This document shows, piece after piece, positions 8,010-15,495 of a stretch of 64,000 nucleotides of DNA. The notes below the pieces were generated by a model, which saw only the letters and a program-made list of their open reading frames with translations, was not told the origin of the DNA and searched no databases. The position numbers were made by a program, and so were the translations under genes. Position 1 is the stretch's first letter. Each line of letters begins with the position of its first letter. Source of the DNA: Pseudomonas sp. NC02 (GTDB taxonomy: Bacteria; Pseudomonadota; Gammaproteobacteria; Pseudomonadales; Pseudomonadaceae); NCBI RefSeq assembly GCF_002874965.1, contig NZ_CP025624.1, positions 4,464,001 to 4,528,000 of the forward strand, written 5' to 3'.

Positions 8010-8930
8010 ATGGTGTCGGTAAAGGTAATGCTGGAGTACTTTCATCCCTGGCCGAATTCGGCGGGTTTGTACCTGGCGCGGGAACGCGGCTGGTACGCCG
8101 AGCTGGGCCTGGATGTGGAGTTGGTGGTGCACGACCCCTACCGTGGCGACACCCTTGAGCACCTGCTGACCGGCGCGGCGGACTTCGGCATTTTCCCCAG
8201 CAACCGCCTGCTGGTCCGGCGCGGCCAGGGGCAAGCCCTGCAAGGCATCGCGGCGATCAATCATGCGGGCCTTGAGTCGATTCAAACCCTGACCGACTCC
8301 GGTATCCGCCGCCCACGAGACCTGGTGGGCAAGCGCCTGGCGCTCAACCCCACGCCACGGGGTTTGGCGATGGTGCGTCACCTGGTGAGCAACGACGGTG
8401 GCGACCCTGATGGCGTGATCCTGGTGGACAGCGGCGTACGTGAGTTGCGGCCCGAACAGTTGGCCGAAGGCATCGCCGATGCCAGTTTCGGCGGCTACTG
8501 GGCCTGGGAAGCGTTGATGCACAGCCCCATCGAAGCAGAACGCCGGGTGGTGTTGCCGGTGGATCAGATTGGCGCACCGGCGTATCACAGCTACCTGTTG
8601 GGCGCCCACGAACAAACCCTCGCCGAGCAGCCCGGGTTGGTGCGTGATTTCCTCGCGGCCACTGCCCGTGGCTATCTCGCCGTGGCCGAAGAGCCAGCCA
8701 TCGCGCTGGCAGCCTATGAGCACACTACACCGTATTTCCCGGCGGAATTGCTCAGCGCATCCCTGCACAAAATCGCTCCGACCTGGCTGCATGACGGTCG
8801 TTGGGGCGAGCAACGCCAGGCGCTGCTGAAACCTTATGCCGAGTGGCTGCACGAGCACGCGGTGCTCGACAATCCGCAGGTGTGGCAAGGGGCAACCAGC
8901 AACGCCTATCTGCCCGGGGCGACGGCATGA
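8010..8930 (+). CDS. NMT1/THI5-like substrate-binding protein without signal peptide
   Basis: Protein of 306 residues with the periplasmic-binding-protein fold of the NMT1/THI5/ThiY group (opening strand then PNSAGLYLARERGWYAELGLDVEL, and a G-A-A-D-F-G-I motif near residue 58). Unusually, the start at 8010 (after CTGGAG) gives a protein with no signal peptide, and the frame back to 7941 adds none. No ABC permease or ATPase is adjacent. It contains no cysteine, so the Cys-rich motif of fungal THI5 pyrimidine synthase is absent. It overlaps the kinase gene by four bases. Family members bind or make thiamine pyrimidines; here the role is inferred from the cluster. Confidence 0.7.
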   Translation: MVSVKVMLEYFHPWPNSAGLYLARERGWYAELGLDVELVVHDPYRGDTLEHLLTGAADFGIFPSNRLLVRRGQGQALQGIAAINHAGLESIQTLTDSGIRRPRDLVGKRLALNPTPRGLAMVRHLVSNDGGDPDGVILVDSGVRELRPEQLAEGIADASFGGYWAWEALMHSPIEAERRVVLPVDQIGAPAYHSYLLGAHEQTLAEQPGLVRDFLAATARGYLAVAEEPAIALAAYEHTTPYFPAELLSASLHKIAPTWLHDGRWGEQRQALLKPYAEWLHEHAVLDNPQVWQGATSNAYLPGATA

Positions 8931-10045
8931 ATCCACAACGCACCGCCCATGGCCTGGGGCTTGATCCGGTAGCTGCCGACTGGCCAGCGCTGCACGAAGC
9001 AGATATCCAACAGCTGCTGCACGAGTACCCGCAACTGGGTCAACTGCGCAGTTTGCATTGGCACAGCCCGCGACCGTTCTCCGCTGCCGGGCTGATCAAT
9101 ACCGGCAGCGCCACCCTGTTCGTCAAACGGCATCACCGGCACGTGCGCAAAGCCGCATGGCTGGAAGAAGAACACCGCCTGATCGCCCACCTGCATCGCC
9201 ACGGCGCACCGGTTGCCGCAGTGGTGCCGAACCGCCACGGTGCAACGGCCACGACGCAAGGTGAATGGACCTACGAGATTCACCATGTCGCCGAGGGCCT
9301 TGACCTGTACCGCGATGCGCTGTCGTGGTCGCCCTTCCAAAGCACTCAACATGCGCAGGCGGCGGGTGTGGCGCTGGCTCGATTGCACCTGGCAGCCGAG
9401 CACTACAGCGCACCCCGCCGTCAAACAGAAGTGCTGCTGGCCAACGCCCGGGTGATCGAACAACCCGCGCCACTGGCCGCGATCGCCAACACCCCCGCGC
9501 TGACCGAGTACCTCGCCGACAAGGATTGGCACGCACGGCTGACCGAGTTGCTGTTGCCCTGGCACGCGCCCCTGCAACCCTTGCTGCACCAACAACCGGC
9601 GCTCTGGACCCATAACGACTGGCACGCCTCGAACCTGCTGTGGCATGCAGACGGCAACGTCGCCAGCGTGCTGGACTTCGGCCTCGCCGACCGCACCTTC
9701 GCCCTCTACGACCTGGCGACCGCCATCGAACGCAACGCCGTGCCCTGGCTGGACCTGGACAGCGGTGGACTGGCAGCAGCGGACCTCGACAGCGTCGACG
9801 CATTGCTCACCGGCTATCATCGGGGCCGGCCATTGAGCGCCCAGGACCTGCACACCCTGAGCGCCCTGCTGCCGTTGGTGCATGTGGATTTTGCCCTGTC
9901 CGAAATCGCGTACTACCAAGGCGTAGTGGGTTCCACCCGCAGCGCCGACGTGGCCTATCACGCCTACCTGCTGGGCCATCTGCAGTGGTTTGCCAGTGCC
10001 CAGGGGCAACGATTGCTCAACCACCTGCGGCGAAAATCCGTATGA
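8927..10045 (+). CDS. APH/ChoK-type small-molecule kinase
   Basis: Phosphotransferase of 372 residues. Putative ATP lysine K67 (LFVKRHH), catalytic HNDWHASN at 229-236 (D231, N236) and the metal-binding D250-FGLAD are present, so an active kinase is expected. This superfamily includes choline, homoserine, methylthioribose and thiamine kinases. The start overlaps the previous stop (ATGA) and its stop overlaps the next start (TATGA), which implies tight co-translation. In a cluster with a vitamin transporter and a periplasmic phosphatase, a salvage kinase that traps the imported vitamin is the simplest role. Confidence 0.75.
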   Translation: MNPQRTAHGLGLDPVAADWPALHEADIQQLLHEYPQLGQLRSLHWHSPRPFSAAGLINTGSATLFVKRHHRHVRKAAWLEEEHRLIAHLHRHGAPVAAVVPNRHGATATTQGEWTYEIHHVAEGLDLYRDALSWSPFQSTQHAQAAGVALARLHLAAEHYSAPRRQTEVLLANARVIEQPAPLAAIANTPALTEYLADKDWHARLTELLLPWHAPLQPLLHQQPALWTHNDWHASNLLWHADGNVASVLDFGLADRTFALYDLATAIERNAVPWLDLDSGGLAAADLDSVDALLTGYHRGRPLSAQDLHTLSALLPLVHVDFALSEIAYYQGVVGSTRSADVAYHAYLLGHLQWFASAQGQRLLNHLRRKSV

Positions 10046-10914
10046 GTATCCTGGTCGATACCGATTGGCTGCATGCCCACCTCGGGGAGCCCGGGCTGGT
10101 GATACTGGACGCCACCGTCGTCCTGCCGTCCCCGCGTTTTGACGGTGATTACCGGGTCGCCAGCGGACATGCCGGTTGGCTGCACGCACATATCCCCGGC
10201 GCACGGCATGCCGATTTGCTGACCGATCTGGCCGACGTTCAAGCGAGCTACAGCTTCGCCCTGCCAACACCGCAAGCCCTGATTCAGGCACTGGCGAATC
10301 TGGGTGCAGGCGTCGGCAGCAACGTGGTGATCTACGATCGCGCCGACGGTTTCTGGGCCGCACGCCTGTGGTGGATGCTGCGCGGGCTGGGCATTCACGC
10401 CGGCGTGCTGGACGGTGGTTTCAACGCCTGGCAACGGGCGGGGTTACCGCAGCACAGCGGGCAGCCTGCGAACACACCCGTCGTCGAACCCTGGCCAATC
10501 AGCACCTACGCACCACTGTGGATCGACCGCGCAGGCGTTGAGGCGGTGGCCGCAGGACAAGCACCCGGCGTACTCGTCTGCGCGTTGGGCAGCGCCTTGT
10601 TCGACGGCACCGCAGCCACCCGCTACGCCCGGCGCGGGCACATTCCCGGCAGCCACAACCTGCCGGCACGCACGCTGTTTGATGCACAGGGTCGCTACCT
10701 GCCCAAGGACGCCCTGGCCGTGGCTATCGGACCCACGCTGCTGCACAGCGACGGTCCATTGATTCTGTACTGCGGCGGCGGAATTTCCGCGGCGGCCAAC
10801 GCCCTGGCCCTGACCCTGCTGGGTCGCCAGGACCTCGCACTCTACGACGGCTCGCTGCAGGAATGGGCCGCCGACGCACGCTTACCAATGACTACCGGAG
10901 CAGCTCCGGCCTGA
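10042..10914 (+). CDS. Two-domain sulfurtransferase (rhodanese/TST type)
   Basis: Cytoplasmic protein of 290 residues with two tandem rhodanese domains. The N-terminal domain (1-135) is non-catalytic. The C-terminal domain carries the active cysteine C244 in YCGGGIS. The loop is CGGGIS, slightly different from the CGSGVTA of mercaptopyruvate sulfurtransferases. Coupled by overlap to the kinase gene. Rhodaneses pass sulfane sulfur to acceptors, including in thiamine thiazole formation, but the acceptor here is unknown. Confidence 0.85.
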   Translation: MSILVDTDWLHAHLGEPGLVILDATVVLPSPRFDGDYRVASGHAGWLHAHIPGARHADLLTDLADVQASYSFALPTPQALIQALANLGAGVGSNVVIYDRADGFWAARLWWMLRGLGIHAGVLDGGFNAWQRAGLPQHSGQPANTPVVEPWPISTYAPLWIDRAGVEAVAAGQAPGVLVCALGSALFDGTAATRYARRGHIPGSHNLPARTLFDAQGRYLPKDALAVAIGPTLLHSDGPLILYCGGGISAAANALALTLLGRQDLALYDGSLQEWAADARLPMTTGAAPA

Positions 10915-11040
10915 CGCCCTTTGCGGCGACCCCGGCTTTTTAATTTCGTACTGGCAACCCGTCCGTTGCGCAGCGCTGGGCCCCTTTGCGCCCAATAAAG
11001 CGCGAGGCGCCAGCGGGCAGGCCCTTGGAGCGCTCCTTTT

Positions 11041-13188
11041 ATGGCAACACCGTACCGTCACACCCTGCTCGCCCTGAGCATCACCCTCGCCGCCACGGCC
11101 GCCCACGCCCAGGACGCGACCCTGGACACCGTCACCGTAGTCGGTGAACAGGCCACCGACTACCAGGCGAAAAAGGCCGCTGTCGCCGGCTTCGATAACG
11201 CCCCGCTGCTGGACACCCCGGCCTCGGTGGCGGTGATCACCGAGGCTCGCCTGAAAGACCAGCAAGCCCGCCTGCTCAGTGAAGTATTGAAGAATGACGC
11301 CTCGGTCGGCGACAGCTATGCGCCGGTGGGTTACTACGAGAATTTCGTGGTGCGCGGTTTCTCGTTGAACCCGGCCAGCAGCTACAAGATCAACGGTCGC
11401 ACCATCACTGGCGAACAGAACGTCGCACTGGAAAACAAGCAGCAAGTGGAAGTGCTCAAGGGCCTGTCCGGGCTGCAAAGCGGCGTGTCCGAACCCGGCG
11501 GCTTGATCAACTACGTAAGCAAGCGCCCGGAGAACGTGCGCTCGGTGACTGTCTCCACCAACGAACACGGCGAGCGCTACCTGGCCACCGACGTCGGCGG
11601 CTGGCTCGGTGCCGAGCAGCAGGTGGGGGTGCGGGTCAACCTGGCCCACGAAGACATCCGTTCCTACGTCGACCACGCCGACGGCCAGCGGGATTTTGCC
11701 TCCCTGGCCCTCGACTGGAACATCAGCCCCAACGCCCTGCTGCAACTGAACGCCGAATACCAGAACCGCGAGCAACGCTCGGTGCCCGGATACCAATTGC
11801 TCGGCGGCACCACCGTGCCCCACAACGTGTCGCCACGGGATCTGCTGGGCTACCAGAGCTGGTCGAACCCGGTGGGCATCAAGTCGCTGAACCTCGACGG
11901 CCTGTTCGAATACCGCTTCAACGAGGCCTGGAAAGCCAGCTTCAGCGCCTCCCGCAGCCGCGTGGTGATCGACGACTACAGCACCTTCGCCTGGGGTTGC
12001 TACGGCGCCGCCAGTTGTGCCAACACCGCAGTGCCCAACCACTTCAGCGCCGAGGGCGACTACGACATCTCGGACTACCGCAGCCCCGATGACACCCGCA
12101 GCAACGAAGAAGCCCAGGCCGCCCTCAACGGCCAGTTCGACACCGGTTTTCTCAAGCATGACCTGACCTTCGGCACCACTGCCTTCCGCCGCCTGGTGGA
12201 CCGGCGTGAATCGGTCAACGAATACATCGGCGAGGGCAATATCTACGAAAAGCCGCCGGTGCTTGACCCCTACGAGGGGCCGCTGGGCCATACCTACCGG
12301 CGCCTGGACAGCCGCCAATACGGGCTGTTCGCCAGCGACCGCATCAGCTTCAACGAGCAGTGGCAAACCATTCTCGGCGGGCGCCAGGTGCGCCTCGACG
12401 AAGAAACCTACGACCAGGCCGGCGACACCACCCGCCATACCCAGCGCAGCGTATTCCTGCCCCAGGTGGCGCTGATCTACAAGCCGCGCCCGGACACCAC
12501 CCTGTACGCCAGCTACAGCAAGGGCCTGTCCCTGGGCGGCACCGCGGCATGGTTCAGCAGCAACGCCGATGAGGTCTTGCCACCGACCACCTCGCGCCAG
12601 CTGGAAGTGGGGATCAAGCGTGACTTCCAGCGCCTGAGCCTGACCGCCGCGCTGTTCCAGATCACCCAGGACCTGCAATACAACCGGCCCAACGATGACG
12701 GCAGCATCACCTTCGTACAGCAGGGCCAGCAGAAGAACGTCGGCCTGGAGCTTTCGGCCAATGGTCGGGTGACCGACAACCTGCAAGTGTCCGCCAGCGT
12801 GGCGGCGATTCGCGCCCGGGTGAGCGGCAGCGGTACCGACGACTACGACGGCCACCAGGCGATCAACGTGCCCAAGCTGCGCGCCAGCCTGCACGGCGAC
12901 TACAGCATTCCCGGAATCAAGGGCCTGGCCCTGCTCGGCGGCGTGCAATACAGCGGCAGCAAGTACGCGAACCGCGAGGCCAGCGTGAAGGTCGACGACT
13001 ACGCGGTGTTCGATGTCGGCGGACGCTACAGCACCAAAGTCGGTGATTACGATACTGTGCTGCGCCTGACCGTCGACAACCTGTTCGACAAACGCTACTG
13101 GCGCGATGTGGGTGAATCGGCGGGCGATGGCTACCTGTTCCTCGGCGCGCCACGCACCGCGCGGTTATCCGCCACCGTCAATTTTTGA
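11041..13188 (+). CDS. TonB-dependent outer-membrane receptor
   Basis: Receptor of 715 residues, with a signal peptide cleaved after AAHAQ (about residue 24), a TonB box DTVTVVG near 28-34, a plug domain of about 55-160 and a beta barrel ending in the aromatic residue of SATVNF. By sequence class it would be called a siderophore receptor. Its neighbours (periplasmic phosphatase, PnuC permease) argue for a phosphorylated vitamin instead. The ribosome site GGAG lies inside the palindrome GGAGCGCTCC (11027-11036). The 126-base gap upstream has no obvious terminator, so read-through from the rhodanese gene is plausible. Confidence 0.85.
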   Translation: MATPYRHTLLALSITLAATAAHAQDATLDTVTVVGEQATDYQAKKAAVAGFDNAPLLDTPASVAVITEARLKDQQARLLSEVLKNDASVGDSYAPVGYYENFVVRGFSLNPASSYKINGRTITGEQNVALENKQQVEVLKGLSGLQSGVSEPGGLINYVSKRPENVRSVTVSTNEHGERYLATDVGGWLGAEQQVGVRVNLAHEDIRSYVDHADGQRDFASLALDWNISPNALLQLNAEYQNREQRSVPGYQLLGGTTVPHNVSPRDLLGYQSWSNPVGIKSLNLDGLFEYRFNEAWKASFSASRSRVVIDDYSTFAWGCYGAASCANTAVPNHFSAEGDYDISDYRSPDDTRSNEEAQAALNGQFDTGFLKHDLTFGTTAFRRLVDRRESVNEYIGEGNIYEKPPVLDPYEGPLGHTYRRLDSRQYGLFASDRISFNEQWQTILGGRQVRLDEETYDQAGDTTRHTQRSVFLPQVALIYKPRPDTTLYASYSKGLSLGGTAAWFSSNADEVLPPTTSRQLEVGIKRDFQRLSLTAALFQITQDLQYNRPNDDGSITFVQQGQQKNVGLELSANGRVTDNLQVSASVAAIRARVSGSGTDDYDGHQAINVPKLRASLHGDYSIPGIKGLALLGGVQYSGSKYANREASVKVDDYAVFDVGGRYSTKVGDYDTVLRLTVDNLFDKRYWRDVGESAGDGYLFLGAPRTARLSATVNF

Positions 13189-13200
13189 GGCTGACTGTTC

Positions 13201-14037
13201 ATGCGTAATCTGATTTTTGCCAGTGTGTGCCTGCTCTCCACCGCCCTCGTCGGCTGCCAGCAGCAACCGCCCGCCAACGACCAGCTGGATGCGGTGCTGT
13301 GGACCCAGACCTCCATCGAGCACGAGCTGATCTACCGCCAGGTGTTCGCCAACGCCACTCGCCAACTGGACGTGGCCCTCAAGACCCCGGACTGGGACGC
13401 CCTGCCCTTGCCACCGCGCAATCTGGCCGGGCTGCCGCCAGCGGTGATCATCGACATCGACGAGACCGTGCTCGACAACATCCCGCTGAATGCCCGGGAC
13501 GTCGTCAACAACCAGGTCTACTCCTACGACCGCTGGAACACCTGGGTCGACCAGGCCAAGGCCCAGGCGCTGCCGGGCGCCGTGACGTTCCTGCAGGCCG
13601 CCAAACACAAAGGCATCACGGTGTACTACATCACCAACCGCGAGCAAAGCCAGGTCCAGGCCACCGTCAACAACCTGCGCCTGCGGGGCTTTCCGGTGGA
13701 CAGCGAGCAGCAGGTACTGGCTGCCGGCACGCCCATTGGCGGCTGCGAACACGCCGGCTACGGCAAGAACTGCCGACGCCAATGGGTCGCCCAACACGCC
13801 CGCGTGCTGATCCTGGCGGGTGATTCCCTGGGGGATTTCGTGCAGGCCGAACACAACACCCTGGACGCCCAGCGCAAGGCCGCCGAACCCTACCTGGGCT
13901 GGCTCGGCCAGCGCTGGTTCGTGCTGCCCAACCCGACTTACGGCAACTGGTACAGCGCGCCGTATGGCGACCAGGAAAAACTGCCCTTTGAACGCAAGCG
14001 CCAGCTCAAGCAACAGGCGCTGCACCTGCAAAACTGA
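13201..14037 (+). CDS. Lipoprotein acid phosphatase, HAD class C/IIIB (e(P4)-like)
   Basis: Protein of 278 residues with a lipoprotein signal and lipobox LVGC (C19), so it should sit in the outer-membrane/periplasmic space. The HAD nucleophile motif is DIDETVLDN (D85, D87), a Y-I-T-N-R motif II follows, and the closing GDSLGDF acidic motif is present. Haemophilus e(P4), the best-known relative, dephosphorylates NMN so that nicotinamide riboside can enter through PnuC. Here the gene lies 12 bases after the TonB receptor and 15 bases before pnuC, the same logical order. It could equally dephosphorylate thiamine phosphates. Confidence 0.85.
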   Translation: MRNLIFASVCLLSTALVGCQQQPPANDQLDAVLWTQTSIEHELIYRQVFANATRQLDVALKTPDWDALPLPPRNLAGLPPAVIIDIDETVLDNIPLNARDVVNNQVYSYDRWNTWVDQAKAQALPGAVTFLQAAKHKGITVYYITNREQSQVQATVNNLRLRGFPVDSEQQVLAAGTPIGGCEHAGYGKNCRRQWVAQHARVLILAGDSLGDFVQAEHNTLDAQRKAAEPYLGWLGQRWFVLPNPTYGNWYSAPYGDQEKLPFERKRQLKQQALHLQN

Positions 14038-14052
14038 CCCTGAGGGGACCGT

Positions 14053-14619
14053 ATGACGCCGCTGGAAATAGTCGCTGTGATCTTCAATATTGCCGGGGTG
14101 TGGCTCACCGCCCGACGGGTGCGCTGGTGCTGGCCGGTCAGCGTGGTCGCGGTGTTGCTGTACGGCTGGATCTTCTTCGACGTGAAGCTGTATTCCGACA
14201 TGCTCCTGCAACTGGTCTTCGCTGTGTTGCAGGGCTACGGCTGGTGGCGCTGGAGCACCGGGCGCATCGACGCGGGCAAGGTGCGGGTGGAACGGCTGCC
14301 GGTCCAGGAAGCATGGCGGCACCTGCTCGCCGGGGTGATCGGCGCGCTGCTGCTGGGCGCCGCCATGCACCACTTCACCGATGCCGCACTGCCGTGGCTC
14401 GACTCGCTGCTCACCGCTTTCAGCCTGGTGGCCAGCCTGTGGGCGGCGCGCAAGTATGTGGTGAGCTGGTGGCTGTGGATCGTGCTGGATACGGTCTACG
14501 TGGGCCTGTTTGTGTACAAGGACCTGCAACTGACCGCTGCGCTGTATGCCGGGTTTGTGGTGCTGGCGGCGTATGGGTTGGTGTCGTGGCAGCGTGACCT
14601 GCGCCAACAGGAACGGTAG
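14053..14619 (+). CDS. pnuC: PnuC/PnuT-family vitamin transporter
   Basis: Inner-membrane facilitator of 188 residues with about seven helices. The family signature near the C-terminus is seen: W-x2-W-I-V-L-D, Y-V-G-L-F-V-Y-K, then L-T-A-A-L-Y-A-G-F. PnuC proteins carry nicotinamide riboside; close relatives PnuT and PnuX carry thiamine and riboflavin, and sequence alone does not let me choose. Diffusive carriers of this type depend on a cytoplasmic kinase to trap substrate, which the APH-type kinase in the same cluster could supply. A GAGGGGA ribosome site precedes the ATG. Confidence 0.85.
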   Translation: MTPLEIVAVIFNIAGVWLTARRVRWCWPVSVVAVLLYGWIFFDVKLYSDMLLQLVFAVLQGYGWWRWSTGRIDAGKVRVERLPVQEAWRHLLAGVIGALLLGAAMHHFTDAALPWLDSLLTAFSLVASLWAARKYVVSWWLWIVLDTVYVGLFVYKDLQLTAALYAGFVVLAAYGLVSWQRDLRQQER

Positions 14620-14657
14620 AGTCACGCCCACGCCAGGCCTGCACACGGAACCCCAGG

Positions 14658-15389
14658 ATGCCTTTCGACCCGATTTCACCGCACTACCAGCGCATTCGCG
14701 AACAGATCGCCCACGATATCGCGGCGGGTGTGCCGCAGGCGGATGAGAAATTCCCGTCCGAACGGGAGATGATCGAGCGCTTCGGCTGCACCCGGGTCAC
14801 CTTGCGCCAGGCCTTGCAGCAGCTGGAAGCCGAAGGCCTGGTGTACCGGGAAAACCGTCGCGGCTGGTTTGTCAGCCCCCGGCGCATCCGCTATGACCCG
14901 ACGCGCATCAGCGGCTTCATGGATTATGTGAGTGCCCAGGGCCGCACGCCGCGCACCGAATGCCTGCACGCAGAGCTGCGCCCCGCGGGCGACTGGCTGG
15001 CCAGGCGGATGGGCCTCGCGTCGGCGGATGAGCCGATGTTTTTCCTGCAACGGCGGCGCTGGATCGACCGGCGGCCGGTGTTGCTGGAGTTCAACGCGCT
15101 GCTGGCCAGCTGGTGCCCTGGGCTGCTGGACGCCGACTTGAATACCTCGCTGACCCAACTGCTGCGGGAGCGGTTTTCCCGGGTGCTGTCGCGGTGTGAG
15201 CTGGAGATGCACATTGGCACGGTGAATGAAGAACAGGCCGAGTTGCTGCAATTGTCCACCGGTTCCACCAGCGTGTATCTGGAACGCTTGAACTTCGGCG
15301 AGGATGACCAGCCGGTGGAGTTTGACCAGGAATTCTGGCGTCCGGATGCATTGTCCGTCGTGATGGAGACGCGCTACCCCGGGACGTGA
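14658..15389 (+). CDS. GntR-family regulator, HutC/UTRA subfamily
   Basis: Regulator of 243 residues: winged helix at about 8-72 (SEREMIERFG, T-R-V-T-L-R-Q-A-L) and a UTRA effector domain at about 90-238. Last gene of the cluster, 38 bases after pnuC and co-directional. UTRA regulators bind small ligands and palindromes with a GT-x-TA-x-AC core, which matches the perfect palindrome at 7942-7953, so it probably represses the whole cluster including itself. Confidence 0.85.
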   Translation: MPFDPISPHYQRIREQIAHDIAAGVPQADEKFPSEREMIERFGCTRVTLRQALQQLEAEGLVYRENRRGWFVSPRRIRYDPTRISGFMDYVSAQGRTPRTECLHAELRPAGDWLARRMGLASADEPMFFLQRRRWIDRRPVLLEFNALLASWCPGLLDADLNTSLTQLLRERFSRVLSRCELEMHIGTVNEEQAELLQLSTGSTSVYLERLNFGEDDQPVEFDQEFWRPDALSVVMETRYPGT

Positions 15390-15390
15390 A

Positions 15391-15415
15391 TTTCACACCT
15401 GTGAAAGCTTGTGAC
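15391..15415 (+). promoter_or_regulatory. Putative regulator site upstream of the first HrpK-like gene
   Basis: TTTCACA-CC-TGTGAAA (15391-15406) is a perfect 7-bp-arm inverted repeat. It overlaps CTGTGAAAGCTTGTGA (15399-15414), a 16-base string found again at 35176-35191 before the second HrpK-like gene. TGTGAAA and TGTGACT recur exactly 10 bases apart. About 80 bases separate it from the start codon. Likely a shared activator site. Confidence 0.6.
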
Positions 15416-15495
15416 TTGTTGCCAACGAACCCGTTTTCACTCGCTTGCAGCCCCTACTATCGAGTCCTCGTGCGCCCCTCACATGGACTGAACCG

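Noticed and set aside
8010..8930. True THI5 pyrimidine synthase
   Set aside because: No cysteine at all and no recognisable Cys-rich active-site motif; only the overall fold is shared.
15391..15470. tts box of rhizobial TtsI regulation
   Set aside because: AAAGCTT is shared with tts boxes, but the remaining conserved bases of the long tts consensus are not seen.
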